Assembly: GCA_964448615.1 (NCBI GenBank)
Contig: CAYUWH010000002.1
Location: 1 to 64,000, forward strand
DNA from: CAYUWH01 sp964448615
GTDB taxonomy: Bacteria; Patescibacteriota; Gracilibacteria; Peribacterales; Peribacteraceae
DNA length: 64,000 nucleotides
Direction: 5' to 3'
A program made the position numbers and the translations under genes. Positions 33,772 through 43,762 of the stretch are shown piece by piece. The notes under the pieces were generated by a model. That model was not told the origin of the DNA. It saw nothing but the letters and a program-made list of their open reading frames with translations, and made no database searches. Positions within the stretch are counted from its first letter, which is position 1, and every line of letters starts with the position of its first letter.

Positions 33772-35451
33772 TTATTGAACGGTAAACATGCCCATCATCC
33801 CGTTTGAGAGATGTTCGGCAATGTGGCAATGAAACATCCAATCTCCGACATTACTCATTTCAATAAGGATTTCGGCCGTAGAGCCAGAAGGGACCAGTAC
33901 CGTATCTTTCCAGACAAGGTTGTCCGTTTTCTTTCCATCCATCGAGAGGACAAGGAACCGTTGCCCGTGAAAATGAATAGGGTGTTGCATCGGGTGGGCC
34001 GAGCGTTCGTCGTTATTGATGCGAACCTTTACGAGATCGCCCTTCTTGAACATCCAGTGGATATCCATGTTCTTGTCGCCCGTTGCCTCGTCCACAAGCG
34101 CCCAATCCATTGCCTCGTTGCTCATCATGGCATTCATCTGCGGCATCGTGTCCTCCCATTCAATGCCATCATCGGAATGCATCATGCCGCCGTGATTCAT
34201 CATGCCCATGCCACCATGCATATCTATGGTGAGCCGCAATTTCTTGTCCACGGGTTTATCAAAATACGAACGAACAGTATCAATGTCTGCAATGACATCT
34301 GCGTTCTCCTGCAATGTTCCAAAAGAGGCGGCATACGATGGCTGTGCGGGGGTATCCGTTACACGAATCGTTGCAAGGGCGATGTTTCTTCCGCCAGCAA
34401 TGTGGCGCAATTCATACTGACCGCTTTGCGCGAATTGTACTTCGATGATTGCTCGTTCTGCTGGCGCGAGAATCACGGCATCTGCCCATTCTTCTTTCTC
34501 ATAGCGACCAACGTCGGAGCCGATCAATTTTATGTTGGCATTTGGAATTTGTAAGCGGAAGGTTCGCGTATTCGCCACATTCGTGATGAAGAAGCGGACA
34601 ACAGATCCCTTTGCAAACTCCATGGAGTAATCCGTTTTTCCGTTGGTAAGCATGACATTCCCAAAGCGACCCATGAGCGAAAAATTCACGTTTTTCTTGC
34701 CGTACGCTACTGGCTTTCCGTCCTGACCGAGTAAGAGGTCATCCACCACAAGAACCTGCTCGGCATTGACTGGCTGATAGATGCCGGTCGTCGGTTCTAC
34801 AAGCAAATTGCCGTATAGCCCCATGTCCTGCTGAATATCCTCGCGTACATGCGGGTGATACCAGTAGATTCCATCGTCGGGCATTGTCACGGTGTACGTG
34901 AACGAGCCATTGGGAAGAATCGCATCCTGCGTGACGTCTGGTATGCCATCCGAGCCATTATCCAAGCGCAGGCCATGCCAGTGTATCGTCGTTTCCATGT
35001 CTATTTTATTCTGTACGCGTACGGAAATCGTTGCCCCTTTTGGCGCTTTGATAAGCGGTCCGGGAATCTGTCCGTTGTATCCGTACATCGCAAATTGCTT
35101 GCCATTGATCGTTTTGCGTACGAGAGTGGGATTCAATTCGATGGTATCACCATCTTTGACCTGAATGGTTTCGGTTGCTTTTGCTTCCGGCAGACTATCA
35201 ATGTCCGTTCCCAATCCAGGCAAAAAGCCCGATGTATTTGATGCGGCGCGAGAGGTATTTGTTTGCTGGCCGTTCATCATGTGCTGCATCATCTGCATGT
35301 GTTCTTGAGGAGTCTGCTTACGGAGTTCCTCAACGGTTATGCCCATCATTTCAGCCATGCTAATCTCTCCTTGGGTGGCATCGGACGGTGTCCCTTGCGT
35401 GGAGCAGGCTGCAAGTGTGAGGCAAAGAAATGCGAGAATTGTGCGCTTCAT
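33772..35451 (-). CDS. Multicopper oxidase, exported lipoprotein, 559 aa
   Basis: It probably oxidises Cu(I) to less toxic Cu(II) outside the membrane, as CueO does. The signal ends with a lipobox (LCLTLAAC). All four copper clusters are present: THWHGLRLD (about 158), [11 protein letters not shown] (about 198), [13 protein letters not shown] (about 487) and [18 protein letters not shown] (about 538). His/Met-rich inserts ([13 protein letters not shown] near the N-terminus and [20 protein letters not shown] before the third cluster) could bind extra Cu(I). It sits between csoR and copA, separated from each by 5-14 bases. Confidence 0.94.
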   Translation of the reverse strand: MKRTILAFLCLTLAACSTQGTPSDATQGEISMAEMMGITVEELRKQTPQEHMQMMQHMMNGQQTNTSRAASNTSGFLPGLGTDIDSLPEAKATETIQVKDGDTIELNPTLVRKTINGKQFAMYGYNGQIPGPLIKAPKGATISVRVQNKIDMETTIHWHGLRLDNGSDGIPDVTQDAILPNGSFTYTVTMPDDGIYWYHPHVREDIQQDMGLYGNLLVEPTTGIYQPVNAEQVLVVDDLLLGQDGKPVAYGKKNVNFSLMGRFGNVMLTNGKTDYSMEFAKGSVVRFFITNVANTRTFRLQIPNANIKLIGSDVGRYEKEEWADAVILAPAERAIIEVQFAQSGQYELRHIAGGRNIALATIRVTDTPAQPSYAASFGTLQENADVIADIDTVRSYFDKPVDKKLRLTIDMHGGMGMMNHGGMMHSDDGIEWEDTMPQMNAMMSNEAMDWALVDEATGDKNMDIHWMFKKGDLVKVRINNDERSAHPMQHPIHFHGQRFLVLSMDGKKTDNLVWKDTVLVPSGSTAEILIEMSNVGDWMFHCHIAEHLSNGMMGMFTVQ

Positions 35452-35465
35452 AGTGTGGGTGGTAA

Positions 35466-35738
35466 TTAACGAGTAGAGAGGCCGATTACTTTGATAAGTT
35501 CCTGAATGAAATCTTCTTTTCCTGTGCCGCTTGCCAACTTTTTAGGCGCGCATGTATTCAGATGGCTTTCCAGTACCTGTGCTTGGACATGATCGAGATG
35601 GCCTTTCATGGCCAGCACATTGCGCAGGATTTCCGGGCAATACGCATCGCCTTCGTGCAGCATCTGCTCGACCTTTTTGCTTAAACCATTGAGGCGCTTG
35701 AGAGCAGCTAACGCTTTTTCGGATTGTTTCGGCAACAT
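35466..35738 (-). CDS. csoR: CsoR-family copper-sensing repressor, 90 aa
   Basis: An all-helical DUF156 protein with the Cu(I) ligand set: Cys in GDAYCPEILRN, His in LESHLNTC and Cys in the same block (C...HxxxC pattern). N-terminal KRLNGLSKKVEQML matches the DNA-contact helix region. It heads the operon with the oxidase and copA and is expected to repress it until Cu(I) binds. No start ATG other than 35738 fits. Confidence 0.9.
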   Translation of the reverse strand: MLPKQSEKALAALKRLNGLSKKVEQMLHEGDAYCPEILRNVLAMKGHLDHVQAQVLESHLNTCAPKKLASGTGKEDFIQELIKVIGLSTR

Positions 35739-35740
35739 AG

Positions 35741-35772
35741 ATATAGTGGTAGTGGGTAGTGGTACTTTATTC
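35741..35772. promoter_or_regulatory. Candidate CsoR operator region
   Basis: GGTAGTGGGTAGTGGTA, an overlapping direct repeat just upstream of csoR, is GT-rich like other CsoR sites but lacks a clean inverted repeat. The rest of the 123-base gap to the next gene is featureless. Confidence 0.3.
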
Positions 35773-35861
35773 CTTCGTCATGAAACAGTCAACAACTGCA
35801 TAACGTCCTCTCCGTTCCAAGGAGAAATGGCGGCATGAGTGATGCGCATGCACTACGGGCG

Positions 35862-37661
35862 TTACAGCCCTTCCTTCTTTATTTTCAGCACCATTCGTAC
35901 CACGAAGGAAAGCAGGACGATCATGATGAAGGTCATGCCGGTCCAGATGATCCAGGGATGCTGTTCGGAGAAGCGATCATCGGTGGTATCACAGATATCA
36001 CCCAGTTTGTCGGCATCCAAGTCACCCTGGTTATAGTTTTGCGCATAACGGCAGTTATCGTTGGCATTCAGAATGCCGTCGCCGTCGTCATCTTCGCAGG
36101 CATCACCAAGGCCGTTGTTATTGTGATCAACTTGATCGGGGTTAAAGACAGTCGGGCAGTTATCGAGCGGAGGGAGTAAGGCATCGCCATCGAGATCCGT
36201 ACACGCATCGCCCTGTCCGTTCTTGTCGCCATCCTCTTGATCACGATTCTGAATCGTTGGGCAGTTGTCGCACGTATCACCGAGACCGTCGCGGTCGCGG
36301 TCGACCTGATCCGCATTCGGAGTAGCTGGACAATTATCGCGCGCGGTAGGCGTGCCGTCTCCATCCGGATCAAGCACAGCTCCCTCGCAGGCATCACCAA
36401 GATTGTTGCCGTTGCGGTCTTCCTGTCCCGGGTTTTTGGTATCCGGACATGAGTCGCAACTGTCACCGATGTTGTCCTGATCGCGGTCCTCCTGTTTCGC
36501 ATTCGCCGTGCTGCGGCAGTTATCGACCGTATCGGGAAGACCGTCGCTATCGCGATCGAGTTGGCACGCGTCGCCCACCCCGTCACCATCGCTGTCTTTC
36601 TGATCCGCATTGCGGATGCCGATGCAGATATCATTTCCGTTCATCACGCCATCTCCGTCAGCATCGTCGCAGGGATTTCCGATTCCGTTGATATCGTCAT
36701 CCTTCTGATCCGGATTGAAGACGTTCTGACAGTTGTCATCGCTATCGCCAACGCCATCATGATCCTGATCGTGTTGCGGCAGATTCGGGACGGCGGGCGC
36801 GTTGTCGCAGGCATCACCAAGACCATCACGATCCTTATCGCTTTGATTCGCGTTCGCGACCGAGGGGCAGTTATCGCGTGCGGCGACTATTCCATCTTTA
36901 TCCGCGTCTTCTTCCAGTACGCGTTCTCCGCCCACTACCGCATACGCCGTTGTATTCGTGGCGGAGAGGGAAGCGGGAGCAGGGGGAAGCGCGGGAGGAT
37001 TCGAGTCATCATAGACCAATCGGTAGGCCGTGCCCGGAGACGCTTCAAACAATATGCGCGCAGGCTGCATGCCGCCGACGGTGACTTCGCGCAGAGTCGG
37101 GACCGTTTCATACGTGAATTGCACGCGGATGCCATCGGTCATGACGGACGAAAAATCGGCCGACTGACTTCCCTTCACTTCCCGCAGCTTCACATAGCCG
37201 TTGGTGCTGCGCGCGGAAATGATCAGCGAAGAGAATGTTTGATCTGCAACGACATCGATCGCATCAACGCGCACAGGCACAAGAAAGCCGATCGTGATGG
37301 TGCAGGAAGAAGGATTGCGGATCGGATCCGGGCGTAATGATGTCGCCGTGCTGCCATCATGCAGGGCTTGGGTTTGTCCGTTTCCTTCCACTGAACATAC
37401 TGAAACATCTCCGATGATGCCTCGTAATTCTCCCGCTCTTTCCGGTGCGCTCTTCTGTGCGATCACCGTGCTTCCTTGCATGACACGAAGCGAAGCCAGT
37501 GGCGATACCTGCAGTACCGATTCCGGAACGGCGATGAAGACCGGTTGTGACGATCCGATGCCGCGCGTATCAATCGGGCGTTCATACGCAGGAGCCGCGA
37601 GCGCGGCTACCGTCCAGAGCGAACCGGTGAGAATGGCGAGAGAAGAAAGGCGGAGGCGCAT
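35862..37661 (-). CDS. Exported membrane-anchored TSP3-repeat protein, 599 aa
   Basis: A signal peptide (about 1-22) is followed by a beta-rich domain (about 25-245), then about a dozen thrombospondin type 3 repeats of the form D-x-D-x-DG-x-x-D-x-x-DNCP (about 250-555). These repeats bind calcium and form an extended rod. A C-terminal helix ([20 protein letters not shown]) with a basic end anchors it. The C-terminal part exists as a relic at 30458-30621. It starts 2 bases after the upstream DUF2339-type gene, so they are co-transcribed. A surface adhesin or stalk is inferred; no enzyme motif is seen. Confidence 0.9.
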   Translation of the reverse strand: MRLRLSSLAILTGSLWTVAALAAPAYERPIDTRGIGSSQPVFIAVPESVLQVSPLASLRVMQGSTVIAQKSAPERAGELRGIIGDVSVCSVEGNGQTQALHDGSTATSLRPDPIRNPSSCTITIGFLVPVRVDAIDVVADQTFSSLIISARSTNGYVKLREVKGSQSADFSSVMTDGIRVQFTYETVPTLREVTVGGMQPARILFEASPGTAYRLVYDDSNPPALPPAPASLSATNTTAYAVVGGERVLEEDADKDGIVAARDNCPSVANANQSDKDRDGLGDACDNAPAVPNLPQHDQDHDGVGDSDDNCQNVFNPDQKDDDINGIGNPCDDADGDGVMNGNDICIGIRNADQKDSDGDGVGDACQLDRDSDGLPDTVDNCRSTANAKQEDRDQDNIGDSCDSCPDTKNPGQEDRNGNNLGDACEGAVLDPDGDGTPTARDNCPATPNADQVDRDRDGLGDTCDNCPTIQNRDQEDGDKNGQGDACTDLDGDALLPPLDNCPTVFNPDQVDHNNNGLGDACEDDDGDGILNANDNCRYAQNYNQGDLDADKLGDICDTTDDRFSEQHPWIIWTGMTFIMIVLLSFVVRMVLKIKKEGL

Positions 37662-37663
37662 GA

Positions 37664-39691
37664 TTAAGGGTGGGAGCCGAACAAAGATTTCAGCGTTTCT
37701 TTTTTGTGCTGATACAGGAAGGATGCTGCGACAAGCACAGCTCCGAGGATAGTAAAGCCGATGACGCGGTAGCCTGTTCCAAGGCTGAAGAAATCAATGA
37801 GGGTAAGCTTTGCCGTGGCGATGATGAGGATGATGAGGCCGAAGACGCGCAACGGTTTCCAATTCCGCATCGCACCGAATACGAGCACTGCGGCGGCGTA
37901 CAATGCCCACAGGATCGAGATGCCGACTTGCAGCACCTGTCTCGGTCTCTCGAAATTGGCGAAGAGGCGTCCGTCATCCACGGCGCGCGTGAATTCATTG
38001 GTGAGGTAGACGAGCGTCACAATCTGCACGGCGACGCCGAGAATCGAAAACATCTTCCTTTCTTCTTCCGTCAGCGTGGTCCAGCGCTTTCCCGCCTGCA
38101 ATAAAATGAAGTAGCTGCCGCCGATCAGGGCCGCCGCCTCGATGAAGCGCTGGAATCCCGTCAGCGTCGATTGGTGCCCCATGATATTCATCCCGAAGGA
38201 ACCCGCAAGCACGGCAAGTCCCACAAAGGCGAAGAGCAAGGTTTGCTGCTCTTTCCGGTCGCTACGCAGCAGGCCAAGCGTTGCAATAACCGCGAACATC
38301 ACGGTCCAAACCAGGAAGAGATAGAAACCCTTGGTGAAATACAGAAGCGGAATGCTGGCGCCCATACCCAAGTTCGCCGATGATGTATCTGCGGGGATAA
38401 ACAGATACCAGAAATACGCTGCGAGCATCACAAGCCACGCGAAACGCTGGATGCGAGGATCATGCAATTTCAGGGCGATCCACAAAAGGAACACGCCTTC
38501 CATGCTCCAGGCCAGTGGCACCCACACGTTCCCGAGCTGTAACGGAATCGCCAATGATGTGAAGAGGACGACCAGCGAAAGACTGCCGAGCACCAGCGGC
38601 GTATCCGTTTTATTTCTCTTGTACACTTCGCCGCTGAAGATCAGGAAGATCACCGCGAGGCCAAGCGAAACCATGGCATCGTAGCTCTCGCGCAAGCCGG
38701 GAAATTTGCCAAGCCACCAGAGCACCAGGACAAAGTGCAGCAGCGCATTGCCGATCAGGATCATCAAATCGGGACCTTCGGACTTCTGCTGCTTCAGCAA
38801 ATTGTAATAGAGAGGAACGAGCAGGTAGATCACGAAGAATGCCGCGATGAAGACGAGGGCCGTCGACATCCCAAAAGCGGGATCGTCGAGTGCGAGAATT
38901 TCGTACACGGCGGTTCCCATGAGGCCGAGCGCATTGAGCATCCTCCATTGTCGTGCCCGTCCGAGCGCGAAAATGCCGCAATCGAGAATGAGGATATACA
39001 GCAGAAGCGAGAACGTGCTCCCTTCATCGCCCGTCAGTATTGGGGTTAAGAAGCCGCCGATGATGCCGAAGGCCGCGAGTGGCAGTGCACCGTAATATCC
39101 CGCAAGCAGACAGGTGACAGCAGTCGTGAGAATATAGATCGCAAAGGCGACCGGAGAGGGGAAGAGGTGATACGTATGCAGGGCGATCCATGTCACGATG
39201 TATGAGGCAAGCGCGCCGCCGCCCGTAAACGTGAGAGACCAGATGCCATAACGCTTTCGCAGTCTGTCTCCCGCAATGATTGCGCATCCCGCGAGGATAT
39301 AGCCGATGAGCGTTCTGCCGGTAGGCCCGATCAAGCCGTTATCGAATGACCATTTCAGGAAGAAAATCAGCGCGGCGACAAGCACTGCCGTGCCGATCCA
39401 TTGCAGCCAATGTGCGCCGACTTTTTCCTCAAGCGATTGGAAGTCGGTTTTTGCAGGAGCAGATTTTTGTACTGCTTGCGGCTGTTTGGCTTCAGCGCGT
39501 GCGGGTTTCTCCTCTTCTTCTGGTTGGGGTCTTGCGGCGCGCTTTTGTGGAGTGGGTGCCGACTGCGCGTTGCGTTCCAGTTTTTTGACGCGGTCCATCA
39601 AGCGGAAGAGCAAGATCGGCGTGACGATAAAATAAAAAAGACCAAGCAATAGGGAGATTGGTCCCAAGTCACCCAGGATGGAAAACCACAT
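37664..39691 (-). CDS. DUF2339-type polytopic membrane protein, 675 aa
   Basis: An N-terminal helix and a charged Pro/Glu/Lys linker (about 30-80) lead to some 18-20 membrane helices. The block [29 protein letters not shown] is typical of DUF2339. The function of this family is unknown. The start at 39691 is chosen because it begins at the first helix. Overlap-level spacing with the TSP3 gene suggests a joint surface function. Confidence 0.8.
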   Translation of the reverse strand: MWFSILGDLGPISLLLGLFYFIVTPILLFRLMDRVKKLERNAQSAPTPQKRAARPQPEEEEKPARAEAKQPQAVQKSAPAKTDFQSLEEKVGAHWLQWIGTAVLVAALIFFLKWSFDNGLIGPTGRTLIGYILAGCAIIAGDRLRKRYGIWSLTFTGGGALASYIVTWIALHTYHLFPSPVAFAIYILTTAVTCLLAGYYGALPLAAFGIIGGFLTPILTGDEGSTFSLLLYILILDCGIFALGRARQWRMLNALGLMGTAVYEILALDDPAFGMSTALVFIAAFFVIYLLVPLYYNLLKQQKSEGPDLMILIGNALLHFVLVLWWLGKFPGLRESYDAMVSLGLAVIFLIFSGEVYKRNKTDTPLVLGSLSLVVLFTSLAIPLQLGNVWVPLAWSMEGVFLLWIALKLHDPRIQRFAWLVMLAAYFWYLFIPADTSSANLGMGASIPLLYFTKGFYLFLVWTVMFAVIATLGLLRSDRKEQQTLLFAFVGLAVLAGSFGMNIMGHQSTLTGFQRFIEAAALIGGSYFILLQAGKRWTTLTEEERKMFSILGVAVQIVTLVYLTNEFTRAVDDGRLFANFERPRQVLQVGISILWALYAAAVLVFGAMRNWKPLRVFGLIILIIATAKLTLIDFFSLGTGYRVIGFTILGAVLVAASFLYQHKKETLKSLFGSHP

Positions 39692-39917
39692 ACGGAAAGA
39701 GAAGAAGAGGTAGTAAGCGCAGTATAGCAGGCTTGTCACACATCGGGAGAGCGGACACATCTGTCGATTTATTTCCAGGATTTGGATTGCGGGCCGCGCT
39801 TCGGCATCGGCGAGTACGATACATTCGCGCCCGCCAGCTTGATGAAGTTTCCCTATCTTGATTTTCTTTTTGCATGCCGCCGACTCGAATCCGGATATCC
39901 CTGCTTGGAATTTATTC

Positions 39918-39923
39918 TATACT
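39918..39923 (+). promoter_or_regulatory. -10 box of the 39931 gene
   Basis: TATACT, 7 bases before the ATG; no Shine-Dalgarno. Confidence 0.5.
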
Positions 39924-39930
39924 CTCCAGT

Positions 39931-41514
39931 ATGAGTCGGCTGCTTGTTATTGTCGCTGTCGCGATGTTCGCCAGTGGGGCGCATCCTGCGCTTGCCCAAC
40001 AAACAGGATCCGGAGGAGCTGCCGACGAACCACAGACAAAATCTTCGGAAGCATCGAGCGTCCAAGGGGAGTCATCCGGCGGTATTCCACTTGAAAAGGG
40101 AGCAGGAGATATCATCTCGAGTGCCGCGGCACGTGAAGAAGTGCATTCATCACAGCCGTCTTCGCGTGAATCCGTGCAACGTTCCTCTGCGCCATTGTCC
40201 TCATCGTTTGCACGTTCATCCATGGCACCTTCCTCTGCGCCCGTTCTTTCGTCGAGTGTCGGCACGATGCGCGTATCGTCATCTCCAGTCGTGCGAAGTT
40301 CTTCCGCCCGCACTTCTGCAACCGCGACCGGGACTGTGGTACAGCAAGACATGATCTCTCCTCGCGCATGGTTAGGGTACAACACGCCGGTGATTGATCC
40401 ATCCGGCATCCGCTTTCCGGCAACCATCTCGCGCTCGCCGCAGACAATCGGAACGAATCTGCTATTGGCGATTCTTATCGCATGTGCCGTGTGTTGTACC
40501 GGTATTGCCTTCAGGCATCTCAAGGTAGCGCATCCGAAGCGGCTGTCCGTGATTCTTTCCCGGTTGCCGTTGCAAGCGTTGCTGACCGTTCTGTTGATAT
40601 GGCTCATTGATCTCCTGATTCCCCAAGCGTTTGCACAGGAAGGGGGAGTGCTCCATGTAGCATCCACTCTGATCATCCCGCTCTATGCCGTTGTCTTTTT
40701 CGTGGTCGTCGGCACGTCGAACTATCTCTTCAATAATATTCTAAATAGTGACGGACAAACTGCGCTTGCGCGTTTCACGGGGAATGCGCGTGTGTACGAA
40801 CGGGCATGGTTCATGTTGCTGCTCCTTCTTGGGTACGGCATCATCGGGGCGCACATCAATCCAGATTTCAATCTGCTGCCGGGGCGTGAGTTGGGGATTT
40901 TGCTGATTGCCGTTGTGTGTATCATTGTTTCGGCATGTATCAAAGATACCGGTCTCTCGATTCTTGCGCGGACATGGAAGATGCCCGGGCGTTTTCGGGC
41001 GAATGTGGGAGGGTTTGCCGTGGCGGTTGTCTGCGTGCTGCTGAGTCGCGAACTCCAGCTGAATCCCGGTTATTTGTACGGCGTCCCGTTGGTGTTGCTC
41101 ATCGCATCGTCGCTCTTGAAAGAGCGTGAGGGGTTCTTCGAATTCCTCGGCATTCTCTGGATTATGCTTCTTGCAGGTGTGGTATGGATAGTAACTCCTG
41201 CCCTGAGTGCGTATCCCGTTCTCTTCGATCTCTGCTGCGTGCTTTTTGTCCTTCTGGCGGAAGATGCCTTCTTCGAATTGCTGCCATTGCCGTACCTCGC
41301 GGGTGGCACGATTTTTCAGTGGAACAAAGCGCTGTGGTTCCTGCAGTTCGTTGCCGTGATGTTCTTCCTGTTGCATACGCTCTTCAATCCGCAGGGCACG
41401 ATCGTCAATCTCGTTGAATCGCCGCCCGCCGCTGCGACGTTCTTATTGCTGGGATGTTATGCGATCGGCGTGTTCTTGTTATGGGCGTACTTAGTTTTGC
41501 GAAAAAAGCATTAG
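39931..41514 (+). CDS. Membrane protein with Ser-rich exported linker, 527 aa
   Basis: A signal peptide (1-22, ending HPALAQ) is followed by ~110 residues of low-complexity Ser/Ala-rich sequence (for example SSAPLSSSFARSSMAPSSAP), likely disordered and possibly glycosylated. Then come roughly ten membrane helices. An internal segment IDLLIPQAFAQEGGVLHV shows that part of the second helix pair faces outside. I do not recognise the family. Confidence 0.75.
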   Translation: MSRLLVIVAVAMFASGAHPALAQQTGSGGAADEPQTKSSEASSVQGESSGGIPLEKGAGDIISSAAAREEVHSSQPSSRESVQRSSAPLSSSFARSSMAPSSAPVLSSSVGTMRVSSSPVVRSSSARTSATATGTVVQQDMISPRAWLGYNTPVIDPSGIRFPATISRSPQTIGTNLLLAILIACAVCCTGIAFRHLKVAHPKRLSVILSRLPLQALLTVLLIWLIDLLIPQAFAQEGGVLHVASTLIIPLYAVVFFVVVGTSNYLFNNILNSDGQTALARFTGNARVYERAWFMLLLLLGYGIIGAHINPDFNLLPGRELGILLIAVVCIIVSACIKDTGLSILARTWKMPGRFRANVGGFAVAVVCVLLSRELQLNPGYLYGVPLVLLIASSLLKEREGFFEFLGILWIMLLAGVVWIVTPALSAYPVLFDLCCVLFVLLAEDAFFELLPLPYLAGGTIFQWNKALWFLQFVAVMFFLLHTLFNPQGTIVNLVESPPAAATFLLLGCYAIGVFLLWAYLVLRKKH

Positions 41515-41517
41515 TTC

Positions 41518-41592
41518 TGATGATAGTATTTAGTATCTTCGTCATACTAAATACTAAATACTAGATACTAAATACTGAATACGTAATACTTA
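41518..41592. repeat. Tandem-arm inverted repeat between convergent genes
   Basis: Left arm TAGTATTTAGTATC; right arm ATACTAAATACTAAATACTA followed by GATACTAAATACTGAATACG. Same unit as at 6751, 7279 and 44393. Confidence 0.8.
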
Positions 41593-41979
41593 TCACGGTT
41601 TCTCCAAGCGTGCCGCCTTCCATCGTTTCTCCATCTTTCCGATACGATCGTGATCCAGTCCGAAGTGATGGCCGATTTCGTGGAGGAGCGTTTCGCGGAT
41701 GACATGGGGAATTTCATCCGGTGACTCGGCAAATTCCTCGATGTTCTGCTGAAAGAGCGTGATCTTATCGAGGAGTTTGCCGCTGAAGTCGCGATTCCAT
41801 TCCGTAAACGGCACTCCTTCATAGAGACCTAAAAGAGATCTGCTGCCCTTGCGTACGCCATGGTGTGACCCGGGAAGTGGTTCGACGCAGACGGCAACGC
41901 CCTCCAGCTTTTCCCGAAATTGCGGCGGGAGCGACTCGATCGTTTTGTCTATGAGCCTCTGAAATTCCTGCGTCTCCAT
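41593..41979 (-). CDS. Zincin_1-type metallopeptidase-like protein, 128 aa
   Basis: The extended zinc motif HEIGHHFGLDHDR (HExxHxxGxxHD) is near the C-terminus, with a helical N-terminal part, as in the small MpnA/Zincin_1 group of possible metallopeptidases. No signal peptide, so it acts in the cytoplasm. TATACT lies 7 bases before the ATG. Substrate unknown. Confidence 0.85.
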   Translation of the reverse strand: METQEFQRLIDKTIESLPPQFREKLEGVAVCVEPLPGSHHGVRKGSRSLLGLYEGVPFTEWNRDFSGKLLDKITLFQQNIEEFAESPDEIPHVIRETLLHEIGHHFGLDHDRIGKMEKRWKAARLEKP

Positions 41980-41986
41980 CTTCTAC

Positions 41987-41992
41987 AGTATA
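41987..41992 (-). promoter_or_regulatory. -10 box of the 41979 gene
   Basis: TATACT on the minus strand, 7 bases before the ATG. Confidence 0.5.
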
Positions 41993-42015
41993 GACCTCTC
42001 ATTTGTACATACATT

Positions 42016-42055
42016 AAAAAACCGCCCCTCGATTTCACTCGGGGCGGTTTTCATT
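42016..42055 (-). terminator. Terminator of the Hcp-like gene
   Basis: AAAACCGCCCC pairs with GGGGCGGTTTT; on the minus strand the stem runs into a T-rich tail, 10 bases after the stop. Confidence 0.85.
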
Positions 42056-42064
42056 TTTACCGTA

Positions 42065-42655
42065 TTAGATCTTCTTATTTGCTTTCACATCGTACCCAGC
42101 CTTTACGGGTGCAGCTGCTGATCCATCGGCCCTGGTCGGTGTGTACTCAAATTCGATTTTGCCGAAGTTCAGCGAGAAGCTGTCCGTCGGAACTGCTCCC
42201 GAGCTGCCTCCGCTCTGATACGAAGAAATCAGGACATCTTCGAGTTTGACTTTGTAGAACTCCACCTGCTTATCGCCCGATTTGCGGACCGTAAGCGTGG
42301 CGCTCTTGATATGCTCTCCCGTCGCAGCCTTGAGCATCAGCATCGGGGAAGATTTGTCGGCGTTTTTCATAAAGTGAAAGTCGTGCACAGACACTTTACC
42401 TGCACCACCACCACCGGCCCTAGGCGATCCTCCCATGACGATGCCGGGATTCGTCGCACCCCAGCTGAAGGACGAGATTTCGATTTCTCCCTTGTGTTTG
42501 CTATCCGAGGACTCTCCTTCCACTCCATCGAGCTTCAGGAAGTAGTCAACCGAAGCAGCACCTGCTGTCGGCACGCTCTGCTCAGCAGGAACATTTGCCA
42601 AAACCAATCCTGCGATCAGCGTGCTGCCGAGCAAGATGCCTAACAATTTTTTCAT
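42065..42655 (-). CDS. Exported Hcp-family (T6SS_HCP) protein, 196 aa
   Basis: A signal peptide (about 1-21) precedes an Hcp-like beta barrel: DYFLKLDGVEGESSDSKHKG, EIEISSFSWGATNP, KVSVHDFHFMKNADKSSPML, ATLTVRKSGDKQVEFYKVKL and FSLNFGKIEFEYTP. In type VI secretion, Hcp forms the tube and has no signal peptide; here the protein is exported and no other T6SS gene is present. This is the stand-alone secreted form of unknown function. Start at 42655 (MKKLLG) is set by the signal peptide. Confidence 0.85.
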   Translation of the reverse strand: MKKLLGILLGSTLIAGLVLANVPAEQSVPTAGAASVDYFLKLDGVEGESSDSKHKGEIEISSFSWGATNPGIVMGGSPRAGGGGAGKVSVHDFHFMKNADKSSPMLMLKAATGEHIKSATLTVRKSGDKQVEFYKVKLEDVLISSYQSGGSSGAVPTDSFSLNFGKIEFEYTPTRADGSAAAPVKAGYDVKANKKI

Positions 42656-42715
42656 GGTATGAAAAAAGTAAGAAATAAAGAATGGCAAGGTACATCAGAA
42701 TTTGTCCCTATACAA

Positions 42716-42973
42716 CTATCTGATCTTCTTTTTGCGCTTGAGCCAATCCATCAATTTCTTGCCGTACTCTCTCAGGCGTTTGGGAATCAGGAACCCGAGA
42801 CCAAGCAATTCCAGGCCCACGATGATGAGCCAGGCGCCGGGCGTGAGGGGGGTCACCAGCGCAAAGAGACCGATCAGCAGGCAGAGTGCGCCGAGGATGT
42901 TCTTGAGCACGCGAAGCACCTGGAATTTTTTCGGTAAAGTGGCTGGGATCGGCACCCGGAGCCCGCTTTCCAC
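42716..42973 (-). CDS. PGPGW-like small membrane protein, 85 aa
   Basis: Two helices (about 27-44 and 46-64) around LVTPLTPGAWLIIVGLELLG, resembling the PGPGW family of two-helix proteins, then a basic amphipathic end (KRLREYGKKLMDWLKRKKKIR). The start is a GTG at 42973, and other GTG codons downstream are possible. Function unknown. Confidence 0.65.
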   Translation of the reverse strand: MESGLRVPIPATLPKKFQVLRVLKNILGALCLLIGLFALVTPLTPGAWLIIVGLELLGLGFLIPKRLREYGKKLMDWLKRKKKIR

Positions 42974-43033
42974 ATAGAAAGCACAATGTCCATGCAGGGG
43001 GATGCGCGCTGAGTATACACGCTCTCTTTGTGT

Positions 43034-43621
43034 TTACAGTATCTTGAACGATTCCATCATGCGTTCGACCACCGGGTACAGGATTTGCGAATCAAAAGAA
43101 TTAAGATGATCTTGCCCGCACGCGGTTCCCTGCTTGCAAAGACGTAAGGACAGCATCAGGTTATAGCATCGCTTGTCTTTCGATGTGCCATAGGCGATGT
43201 AGCGTTGTTCTTGGCGCGACCCAACCGTCGTACTGGTCCCTTTATAGAATTTTTTATCGCCCAGGGTGATAGTTTTTGCATTTACGAAACGCGCACACGG
43301 AGCATAGCTCGTCTCGATAAAGAGCAGGCCGCTCAAAAAAGTCGTGCCTTTCGCAAAATTTTCAGGCGTGATGATCGCCGTCCCGGCACGTTGGCGATAG
43401 GTCAGCGGAGAACGTGCGTGCTCCTCGACGGTCCATCCTTCCGGATACTTGATGGAATATCCTTCTGCGGTATTGGTATAGGTCTGCGTGAGAGCATTGC
43501 GATCCGGTGCAGGAGAAGAAGCCACGGAAGAGGCGGCGGTTGTTTCTTTTGGCGGTATCACTTCCGCGTTGCAGGCAGTTAGCGCAAAGGGGAGCAACCA
43601 AAGGATGAATCGTCGCTTCAT
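43034..43621 (-). CDS. Lipoprotein with PsbP-like motif, 195 aa
   Basis: The signal is short with a lipobox (MKRRFILWLLPFALTAC). The mature part has NTAEGYSIKYPEGWTVEEH, the pattern of PsbP/DUF1795-type domains, and several Cys pairs (YAPCARF, KRCYNLML, CKQGTACG). The start is fixed by the TGCTATACT extended -10, whose hexamer is exactly 6 bases before the ATG. Confidence 0.8.
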   Translation of the reverse strand: MKRRFILWLLPFALTACNAEVIPPKETTAASSVASSPAPDRNALTQTYTNTAEGYSIKYPEGWTVEEHARSPLTYRQRAGTAIITPENFAKGTTFLSGLLFIETSYAPCARFVNAKTITLGDKKFYKGTSTTVGSRQEQRYIAYGTSKDKRCYNLMLSLRLCKQGTACGQDHLNSFDSQILYPVVERMMESFKIL

Positions 43622-43627
43622 ACGATG

Positions 43628-43633
43628 AGTATA
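43628..43633 (-). promoter_or_regulatory. Extended -10 box of the 43621 gene
   Basis: TATACT with upstream TGC on the minus strand, exactly 6 bases before the ATG. Confidence 0.6.
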
Positions 43634-43762
43634 GCAGTTATCACTCGTTCTCATAAAAACAAGGACTTCTGACACATCCCCGCATGAGAAGCGTCAAACA
43701 TTTCGGATGCAGTGAACGCATCTTTATCGTTCATTCTCGCTTATTTCTTCCCCATCTTCTTT

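Noticed and set aside
35741..35772. GTAGTGG direct repeats as another tandem-arm hairpin
   Set aside because: No complementary arm was found nearby, so it is kept only as a weak operator candidate.
36000..36950. Apparent tandem DNA repeat or satellite
   Set aside because: The repetition is explained by in-frame TSP3 calcium-binding repeats of the gene at 35862-37661.
43712..43762. Upstream GTG start for the Asn-rich protein
   Set aside because: It would place 17 residues before a good signal peptide and has no ribosome site.
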